DNA of 64,000 nucleotides, from assembly GCA_917880885.1 (NCBI GenBank), contig OU862908.1, positions 58,425,819-58,489,818 on the forward strand, written 5' to 3'. Below, piece by piece: positions 55,769 to 64,000 of the stretch; position 1 is the stretch's first letter, and every line of letters starts with the position of its first letter. The DNA is from Limnephilus marmoratus. Taxonomy: Eukaryota > Arthropoda > Insecta > Trichoptera > Limnephilidae. A program made the translations under genes and the position numbers. The notes under the pieces were generated by a model. It saw only the letters and a program-made list of their open reading frames with translations. It searched no databases and was not told where the DNA came from.

Positions 55769-56329
55769 CAAAGCAATGCGTTAAACAGTCTTTTTTAATC
55801 AAAAAAGATATTTGTAAAAAAAAGGAAAACTAGACATTAATTCTTAGCATGAATTTAGGACGTATTTTAGCTTAGTTAACAACATTGTATTATATTTGTT
55901 CTATCCTTTAAACAAAAATCCTGCAAAGTATGGTCTATACTATACCGATTTACAATAAAACTGATGTCGTCAATTTACATCAAATCTTTCGATCCCTAGG
56001 CCCCAGACATGCTAACAGCATAGTTATCTATTCAAGAAAGAATGTCTGGAGGTATCTATATGAAAAAGTTTTATTAATATCACCCCAAGTAAGGTAAAAT
56101 TGACTTAATTTGGGCGTACAAGTCACTTCTACTGGATTGCTTCTTCAATGCTTTATACAAAAAAAAAATCAATGGTTTAATTACTTAGCGGTGTAGTAAG
56201 TAAGCCTGCAGTGTCATTTGGTTATAAAGATGTACAGATTGATATACCGAAGTTAAGAGTTATTGCTCGTTTGATATTTATCACCGAACTTTGATATTTC
56301 CCTAAATAATATTCAAATATTTTTTTACG
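55769..56329. other. spacer between two G repeats
   Basis: AT-rich, no gene. A GCTATTTAA-type remnant of older repeats may be present but cannot be named. Confidence 0.4.
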
Positions 56330-56776
56330 TTAGCTCCACACAGGAGCCCCGAGGAAAAAAAATCCCCTCAGGGCCTATGTCATCTTTGGGGATGCTGTGT
56401 GGCGGGTCTTTTTATGATATGAAGGAGCGGAAGTTCTGGGAAAGAAAAGGATATTAGGGGTGGGTAGGAATCTGGGGATCAGTGTGTACAGGAGGACTTA
56501 TGAATCCATCCCTCCCACTGCGGTGCAAGGGAATTTTCCGGCTGGAGAAGTCAAAGAAACTTCCTCAACCATTCTCTCCCGATCCGGCTTGCCACACAGT
56601 TGGTGAGCTGACGCATCCGCCGCCAAGACCCGGACAAACCTCACCCCATGAACTCAGGCACTCCTGCTAAGTCACCAAACGTTGCGAACCATTAGGGGTG
56701 ACTTTCGGCTGAGGTGTTGGTTATTCAATAAATGGTTCCCGGGGCGGCGGTACCCATACCCGCCTCCCAAATAAAG
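56330..56776 (+). repeat. family G repeat, copy 6 (reference-like)
   Basis: The cleanest copy: GCTCCACACAGGAGCCCCGA, CATCTTTGGGGATGCTGTGT, GAATCCATCCCTCCCACTGC, CATCCGCCGCCAAGACCCGG, AAGTCACCAAACGTTGCGAA, GGTTCCCGGGGCGGCGGTAC, CCGCCTCCCAAAT. Length about 447. A tail of AATAAATAAATAATAAATA follows, as expected for a retroposed element. Confidence 0.75.
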
Positions 56777-56819
56777 ACAAACTTTAATAAATAAATAATA
56801 AATACTTAGGACAAACGTT

Positions 56820-57320
56820 CATTTAGGATATATTATCTCGTGATCTATTCCAAAAACGGCTAAAATCAAAAACATTCATTAAAAATGTAAGAAATATTTA
56901 CGGTTCAGTCGATACGCACGTCTCCAGTCGGAGAGTTCGAAATCATAGATTTTTTTAGAACTAAAAAAGATAATTTATCTTTCATATATATTTTTTATCA
57001 TATAAGATAGTAGGCATAGGCATAGGCGACGTGCATATAGGCATATAATTTCACATTATTTTTTTATCTTTTTATACTTCTTTTTTTATCATTATTATGT
57101 TTTATCATATTTATTATCACATCCTTTTTTATCTCTTTTTTACTAAGTACTTTTTTATCTTTTATAATATTATATCTACTCTGATTCATATCCTTTTTAA
57201 TAAATATAAAATGTTATTTACCTTCCTCGGAACAGACTGTGTCTAGTGAGGTGGGTAAAATAAAACTATGTAAATAAATGAAAAATAAATAAACGCCCGG
57301 GTTGTCGGCACTGAAACTGA
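56820..57320 (+). mobile_element. LINE end scrap with 3' UTR
   Basis: Near 56840 a frame reads D-L-F-Q-K-R-L-K-S-K-T-F-I-K-N-V, a common LINE C-terminal tail, then soon stops. The 3' region at 57228-57290 has CGGAACAGACTGTGTCTAGT, GAGGTGGG and AATAAATGAAAAATAAATAA, then CGCCCGGGTTGTCGGCA. Confidence 0.5.
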
Positions 57321-58839
57321 ACTGAAATCATATTCAAAAATCAATCTTCGTTAATTCCTATTTTGGCCACCTGTAAATAAATGCATGTAAATCATTCTGT
57401 AGGTGTATATAGATTAGTGATAAGAATCTAAAAAAATTCCGCCTCATCCGTTTGTTATAAAGGTGTCAACGCACGAAAGTGCAAATCTGCATGCGCTTCA
57501 GTTTTCTTTCGAGACCACAATGAGAATTCGATTAAAATATAATCGGCCTACTTCGGTACCTACGCGGAGGGAATTCGACAGCAGCGCCCACTCTCACTGG
57601 CCATCATTTGTCCCGGGTAGAAAGGTGGCAGGTGGTTTGTCAACACCAATGGTATTATTTACGGTTAACATTTACGACAAAAAGACGGTTAAACGCATAT
57701 AAATTGAAGAGTTAACATCGTTGGAGGAAACTTGGCAGTGAAACTCGGTTGTCATTTTAGAGAGTATAATGTTTCTGAGAACGTGAGTATTACTAGAAAA
57801 TAAACAAAGGTATAGCATGTTTGTGTGTTTTTTAATACACATTTATGAATACTTTGTGGTGAAAAACTATTACTACTCGTTGAAGAAGAAGATAACACTA
57901 ATAACTTAAACGAAAATATGTAAAAGAACAAGTAAAGAAAAATTAAAAGACAACGGTCGCAACTAGGTCTCGAGAGATTCTGAAGAGGTTCCCAGATGCG
58001 ACAATTCCATATTTTCGTTTATATTATTAGTGTTACTTTGTTCTTCAATGATATATTACATTGATGAGAATAACTTTCAAAAGTTATAAAAAAATAATTT
58101 TCTTATAAAAATTGAATTACTTCTCGGGTTCGTCCCAATATCAACACCATTTTTCGATATTACGTCCCATTAGATACTTTTTTTATTTTATTATTTTACT
58201 ATTTCTTAGCTCCTTTGTTGGTGACAGAAATGATACGCTAGGTAAAAATGCTGTGCAAATTTCACAACGCTGGCTTTCTAAAGCTTAGACTTAGACTACT
58301 TCATGTACCTACATAAATTTTCAGCTTTACTTTAAAATAAAATTAAAATATACTCTATTTAAATAATATAGTAAGTAACCGCTGTCATCATTTTTTTTTT
58401 GCCTATTATTCAATCTAAATACATAGATATCTACCTACCTGTTCGTATTTAAAAGCTTTTTGTAAAAACATTGAATAGTTTCTTGTCGTTTCATGAAATG
58501 TCCAAATGGCGCATAATGAAATAATGGTCTAATTTCTTTGTGTGAATTAGAACTCTGTATATCTTTCACGGCAGTAATCAATCACCCAAACAAAATTTAA
58601 AAAAACATTCTTTTTTTTTAAATTTCTCGTCCTACTCGTGCAAAAAATACTTACACATCCGAAATCTAAACAAAACAGCTTGACCCATGAATTGCAAATG
58701 AGATTAGCGATCATTCCGCTTTGGTAATTTAACTATTCATTCTGTGGACTGGATAATTTATGTATTAAAAAAAGGAAAACAAAAGCAAGGCCGAATTAAA
58801 TGACCGCCCAAACATGAATTCATCTCCAAACGCACTGGG
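57321..58839. other. non-coding stretch
   Basis: A less AT-rich patch at 57460-57660 gives a 79-codon plus frame without a starting ATG or known homologue. A TATAAA (57456) and a TCAGTT (57498) lie there, but at 44 bases they are too far apart for a normal core promoter. Confidence 0.4.
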
Positions 58840-58847
58840 CTTTAGAC

Positions 58848-60278
58848 CAGTGATTCCCAAAGTGGTCTCGACGGGGGTCTACGTTGGCGTGATAAAGAAA
58901 ATGGGGGTCCACAAGTTGTACATATGTGGGGGTCCACGAAAATTTATCTGGTTTAGATAGTAAAGAACTAAAATGTTGGCTTGGCTTTACCTATCAATGT
59001 AGGCAGATAATACACTACTAAAAAAAAAATTGACAGGCTGTATTTCGGTGAAAAATCGTCGTATTGAGACTTTAAAAAAAGCATTTTGGAGCTTTAACTG
59101 TATTTTGAGCTACGGTTCTCATACAATTCTAATAGATAGTGCGAAAAAATAATTTGCAAGTTTTTTGGTCCACGGGCTTGAATTTTTTTTTCAGTTAGGC
59201 CGGCTTATGGATAAAATAGCCTTAATATTTAGCAATATTTTACTTTTGTTAAAACCTCCTTTAATTTTTTTTTAGTAGTGTATTTTAAGAAGGTCGGCGA
59301 CTTTTACTTGTGAAAACTTGCCTATTCGATATTTAATTCTATTAAGGTGGGAATTACAGGTCCTGTAATACAGGACTAGGTTTTTTTAATGATTTTCATG
59401 AATTTTTTGGCATGGAAGAAATGTGTATAATTTATTGAAACTTTAAGATCATTTTATACATCTATTTAAAAAAAATATTGTGAATTTTTCGAAGCATTTC
59501 CTTGGAAAATATGAAAATTATCAACAGTTTTTCATTGAACGTCACCATCAGACGTAGCTTCTGCATTCCGGAGGCCATAGTTTTCATCCCAAATCAATAG
59601 GGTTTTAAATTTAATTTAAGAATATGTGTATCTTCTTAGTGAACCTTACTTTTCCCAAAAAAATGGAAATTAAATTTTTTGCGGGTGTGTAAACAGAAAA
59701 CCTTGATTTTTTTACATTTTTTTTACATTTTTTTGCAATTAAAAAATACTTTTGACAATGATATTACTACGAATTTCGGTTCACATAGATAGAGCGTAAT
59801 TATATAAATAAGGTATTTGCAAATTATTAAAGTGTTTGTTTAAAAACTTTCCAAAAGCTAGAAAAATGCATTTCAAGTTTACCACGCGGTTCGGCACAAA
59901 CACTCTCATGACACCGGAACGAATTGAATTTTTTATTTAAAACTCTGGGAACATATTATTCAATAGTTATACTAACAATTTTTGAAAAAAAAAAAACATT
60001 TTTTTGAGTCATCTACATGTATATTTCCCCCCCTAAGTCTGTAATCATATTATTTTAATAAATAGAACACAAGAAAATATATTATTTTTCTTTTTATTTA
60101 CACCACTCCGAATTTAGGGTAGGAACCCAGCCCTGACGGAAATTTTCATCGTTAGACCTAATCTTCACATTTTTTTACGAGTTTAGGGATTGTGGTAGAA
60201 ATGTAGCAGCAGGGGGTCCACCGAAATCAGTAAAATTTTGAAAGGGGTCTACGAGAAAAATAAGTTTGGGAACCTCTG
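58848..60278. mobile_element. non-autonomous hAT element with 8-bp target duplication
   Basis: Ends CAGTGATTCCCAAAG (58848-) and CTTTGGGAACCTCTG-like (to 60278) are hAT-type inverted repeats, flanked by identical CTTTAGAC at 58840-58847 and 60279-60286. Subterminal GGGGGTCCAC words occur at both ends (58905, 58930, 60214). The 1431-bp interior has no open frame for a transposase and includes a nested 272-bp element. The perfect duplication points to a recent insertion. Confidence 0.85.
59011..59282. mobile_element. mariner-like MITE nested in the hAT element
   Basis: Inverted ends TACACTACTAAAAAAAAA (59011-) and TTTTTTTTTAGTAGTGTA (to 59282), with TA at both edges as target. 272 bases, no ORF. 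Confidence 0.7.
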
Positions 60279-60286
60279 CTTTAGAC

Positions 60287-60845
60287 AAATTTAAAACGAG
60301 CAGATAAAACTACGTCAATTTGAGTAAATAAACTAACCAAACATATAATTTATAATAATATAGTGATTTAGATGTAAACTTTAATTTAAATGTAAAACGT
60401 TTAGCGACTTTTATCGCAGCGCGAATAACTTATGGACATGATATTTGCATAAATTCATAAACATCATAATAAAATCGTCATTTTTATAATTCACTTCCAT
60501 CTCATGTTAATTTTAATCTTGGTTTAATATTAAATCCTGGTTAGGGAAAGTGCAATGAGCTTTTGAACGCTGATAATAAAATGAAGCGTTTATTTTAAGT
60601 GATCTAGGTCAGATTTCTTTCTTAGAGATTAAGAATTAAAGTGATCAGTTTATGGACCGTCCAGAATGTGAAAAATGTGAAAGATAATAAATAATTCTGA
60701 ATTTATTAAGTACCTTGTCGGCATTTTTCAATACTAATTCCCCTAATTAACGTAGTGCAAATAATAATAGATAAAATATTTATTTGGTTTGAAACTATGC
60801 GACTAACGATTTTCCCATTTATCAGATTTGACCTTTTTTTTTTAG
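60287..60845. other. non-coding stretch
   Basis: AT-rich, no recognisable gene or repeat. Confidence 0.5.
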
Positions 60846-61236
60846 AGGGAATACCGCACAAGAATCTCAACTGCTCCCGTCTGGAGCCAGTGAGACTATG
60901 GCATCCCCAATTGGGGTATGTTGTGAGGCTGAGGGTAGCGGGGAGGGGAAGGAGGTGGGGAAGAGGAAGGTTGGGAAGTACCTGGCTATTCAGATCTGGT
61001 CACTAAACACGGCTAAAGCCATTTAAGCAACGTTTCAATTCTGAATGGTGGTCTTACACCAGGGCGATATATCTTCCACTCTGGAACATGCCGCAAATAT
61101 ACTATATATTATTTAAAATGAATTAATTGTGAAATAACACAAATTAATCAAATAAATTTATTTGCGCATGCCGGGTTCGAACCCGCGACCTCCGGAATGT
61201 GAGTCAAGAGTCTTAGCCACTGGACTACGGAGGTCG
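60846..61236 (-). mobile_element. tRNA-derived SINE, family 1, best copy
   Basis: Minus strand: the tRNA-like head (61236-61160) has GACCTCCGTAGTCCAGTGGC as acceptor and A box, and GGTTCGAACCC as B box. The body carries GTTCCAGAGTGG, GCCCTGGTGTAAGACC, CAGATCTGAATAGCCAGG and CCTCACAACATACCCCAATT. It keeps both promoter boxes and serves as reference for the other copies. Confidence 0.8.
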
Positions 61237-62691
61237 ACCTACTTACCTACGCTGACTCGTATAAATAATTTTATATTGTATTAAGAAGCACAAGAAGCAC
61301 GAAACGGAAAAAAATTTGGTATAATTTTTTTTTTTCAAACGTTAAATAATAAAACAATTTGTAACGTATTCTTAAAAAGCATTTTCTTTGTAAATTGCCA
61401 TAATTACGAATTAAACACACATTTGTTATAAACCACTTTAATACGTGATATAAAAATTATATAGTAGATATGGTGTAACATTTACAAAGTGGCTTAAAAA
61501 AATTATATGTCAATAAAAGTGACAACTAAAAAATGCAGACAAAATCGGAGGAAAAAAAGATTATTATAAAAAATCCTTTTTATAAAGATTTTTTCAGCAA
61601 GCATTTTGAAAATAAATTCACATTTTTTTATTAATTTTACAAGCTTCTACAAACAAACTTTGTACATTATCATGACTAAAATGATATTGACAATAAGTTT
61701 TTTCTAAAGTTCTTTAAGTTAATTTATTTTGATATCTACAATATTTATGATAGTATTTTAAAAAAACTAGGAAAATTTATAAAAAGGATGCTTACGTAAA
61801 CGTGTATGTAGAATGTCCGTTTTATAAATAAATAATAATGAATAAACCATATTTATTTTATTATCTGCAATTAAAATTAACCATATATTTTTTACTTATG
61901 AATTTTGTATTATGCTCCTACTTATAAACGATATGACACATTCAATTGTTACTGATTACACCGAAATATTATAATGTAACATGCATCTTGCAATTCGTTC
62001 AATAAATATATTCGCGAACAAGTATATTTTATAATATAATATGCGACCATATCTCACCATAATACCATCACATTTATTTGTGTTCAATATAAATCATTCC
62101 AATAAAATTACATCGCAATGTCTGTAAGCAAAAAAGTAATTGCAAAGACAGCTAGTTATAAACCGAGCGAAGTAAATTTTATTATAAAGAAATAGATACT
62201 ATAGCGACGCCGTTAGTTTCAACGAGTACTAAACAGGTGGTAGTGCTTTTTACTTGCATCGTTAGATGTCGGTAATGTTGATTTTTTTTTATTCTTTGAA
62301 AATGCACTACAAATGCAATAAAGTAAATACTTTTTTTCCTAGACTTAAGGAATATTTTACAATCCTCTTGATAGCTTATCTAAAGGATGATACATATTTC
62401 CAATTTAGGATTTATTTATTTATTAAGTCCGATTTATTATTAGTAAAATTAGTAAATTAGTAAAGTTGAACCTATGAATGGTGGTTATATTCGAATAAGT
62501 TAGCCGATTTTTCAACAAAAATTGTGTAATTGCGAGTATTTATTTGTTATTTTTTATTAATATCCTTTACCCCATGGATAAACTATGGTGATATGGTGTA
62601 AACCCCCCCTGAAAGAGTGTTAATTTATTTTCTTATACGTAGCTATGATACTCGTATGTATACTTACGAGATTTTTTATGTGAATTCACGC
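61237..62691. other. non-coding stretch
   Basis: 1.5 kb, very AT-rich, no gene. The 64-codon plus frame at 62266 is hydrophobic and unassigned. Confidence 0.5.
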
Positions 62692-62862
62692 GGCTTTTGG
62701 AGCCAGTGAGACATGGCGTTCATAATGGAGTATGATTTGAGGCTGACTGTAGAGGGGAGGGGAAGCAGATGGTGAAAAGTAAGTACCTGGCTATTCAGAT
62801 CTGGTCACCAAACTAAAGCCATTACACGCAATTTTTTAATTCTGAATGGCGGTCTGTCACGC
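62692..62862 (-). mobile_element. SINE family 1 fragment
   Basis: Body part only: GGAGCCAGTGAGAC, TTTGAGGCTGACTG, ACCTGGCTATTCAGATCTGG, CTGAATGGCGGTCT. It is joined end to end to repeat G7, with a GCGTGAGGGGGGGGTGGG spacer. Confidence 0.65.
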
Positions 62863-62892
62863 GTGAGGGGGGGGTGGGAAGTGTGTATTTCA

Positions 62893-63305
62893 CGCCTCTG
62901 GCGGGTATGGATACCGCCGCCCCGGGAACCATGTGTTGGGTAACCAACACCTCTGCCATAGTGGTTCGCTACGTTTGGTGACATAGCGGGGGTGCCCGGG
63001 TTCATGCGGTCAGGTTTGTCCGGATCATGGCGGCGAATGCGTCTGTTCACCAACTACGAGGCAGACCAGAGAGAGACTGGTTGAGGGAGATCTTTTGACT
63101 TCCCCAGTAGGACTCTCAGCAGGATTTGGACCACAATGGAAGGGATGATTTCATTAGTCCGTCACTTCTGGATACACTGACCCCCCCAGATTCCTACCCA
63201 CCCCTTCCTGTCCCTTAAAAAAACCTCTACACAACATCCCCAAAGGCATGGGCCCTGGGGCGAATTATTTTCCTCAGGGCCTCCTTTGTAGAGTTAATGT
63301 GAAAA
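62893..63305 (-). repeat. family G repeat, copy 7
   Basis: Complement of the reference copy, near full length: GGCGGGTATGGATACCGCCG, CGGGAACCATGTGTTGGGTA, AGTGGTTCGCTACGTTTGGT, GGGGTGCCCGGGTTCATG, to GGGCCTCCTTTGTAGAGTTA at its 5' end. Confidence 0.75.
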
Positions 63306-64000
63306 AAAGTAGATCATATCGTATCGCAATAATTGTTTTCGAATTCTGGCTTTAGGGAGTTGATTTTATCCCGGAATACGTTAAATACGATGTGTGTTGT
63401 CGATTTGTTTGCAGTTAAAATAAAATTCAGAATATGTGAAAGGTGATTGGTTATTCAGTTGATTGTTGGCAAACAATAACATCAATAATACCACCCACAT
63501 GCGAACAAGTTTCCACAAAGGAAAGCCCGCACAGAGAGACACAGAGAAGATCCCACTTTCTATCTTATGTTGTTTGGCATTAACAACACCTGCTTGTACA
63601 AATGTACATATGATAGAAAATTTGCATTGTCTATGGTAAAACTGGTGTTTCTATAAGACCCTCGGCGTAGAAGAGTTAATACAACGTAGTTATTTTTAAT
63701 GATTTCAATTCTCAATTTATTTTGAAAATCCAATGTAAATAATATATCAAAAAATATGTGGCTTAGAGACTGCATAACTGTGCATGTCTCGATAAAATAG
63801 GAAGGAAAAATTGCCATAAACTTGTTTAAAAAAACACACATTTATATTATACAGCCACCTATACATATGTACATACACGATGTCCGGGAACTTGTAGTAC
63901 AAGCCGGAAACTTGTGATTCTAACTCATATTTATAGTCGATTTTGTGGTATAACTTTTTTTATTTGAACTTTCGTTTTCTGGTAAGAGTTTTTTTGGAAT
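63306..64000. other. non-coding stretch to window end
   Basis: The minus frame at 63560-63841 (93 codons) begins M-C-V-F-L-N-K-F-M-A and reads N-Y-V-V-L-T-L-L-R-R-G; it may be a LINE C-terminal remnant, but I cannot place it. Nothing else seen. Confidence 0.4.

Noticed and set aside
57440..57702. TATA box plus initiator and a 79-codon gene
   Set aside because: The spacing of 44 bases is wrong, the frame has no ATG at its start, and no homologue is known to me.
1..64000. CRISPR array, prokaryotic operons, ribosomal RNA or telomeric TTAGG arrays
   Set aside because: No regularly spaced direct repeats, no Shine-Dalgarno-led gene clusters, no rRNA-like block and no tandem TTAGG run longer than two units were seen.

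Overview
This 64 kb window is nuclear DNA of an insect, most likely a moth or butterfly. The evidence is the strong AT bias, single-exon islands separated by tens of kilobases, splice signals, and the mix of repeats: jockey-like and RTE-like LINEs, tRNA-headed SINEs, Helitron-like elements ending in CTAG, hAT and mariner-type elements. The lepidopteran assignment is inference; other insects with large introns are not excluded. Nothing suggests bacterial, organellar or viral DNA.

Host genes are sparse and lie on the minus strand. A 150-nt exon at 10223-10372 encodes an ankyrin repeat that I read as the insect forked/espin actin-bundling protein. A roughly 1 kb basic, charged exon at 42292-43289 ends in a perfect splice donor and belongs to a gene I do not recognise. 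A GC-rich block at 44250-44560 could be its promoter or 5' exon. The two exons are on the same strand and their splice phases match, so they could be one transcript with a 32 kb intron, but this is not shown.

Almost everything else is transposable-element debris. From left to right: a MITE with C-runs (2.1 kb); a hammerhead-like motif (3.3 kb); an intron-containing DDE transposon with its catalytic core deleted (7.7-8.9 kb); LINE remnants (9.3, 16.2, 17.5-18.4, 19.9-20.5, 25.7, 29, 33.4-35.1, 37, 42, 53.5, 57 kb); two tRNA-derived SINE families with a nested insertion carrying a target-site duplication (23.7-24.5 kb); a GC-rich unclassified repeat present seven times; four Helitron-like elements plus one more truncated piece; small MITEs with 14-bp inverted repeats (36 and 39 kb); large foldbacks (41, 49 kb); and a 1.43 kb hAT element with an 8-bp target duplication that holds a nested mariner-like MITE (58.8-60.3 kb).

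The most interesting signal is a dispersed set of hammerhead-ribozyme-like motifs at 3.3, 13.9, 21.4, 23.5, 28.0 and 41.0 kb. Each has CTGANGA, one extra A or T, a short stem II, then GAAAC followed by a short self-complementary stem III. Four of them occur as inverted pairs in which exactly one arm keeps an intact core. At two loci the motif is followed closely by a start codon in a shared short block. This is what known Penelope-like retroelements look like, but no Penelope reverse transcriptase is recognisable here. A second RNA-level signal is a covarying hairpin with a conserved loop at the 3' ends of several LINE copies.
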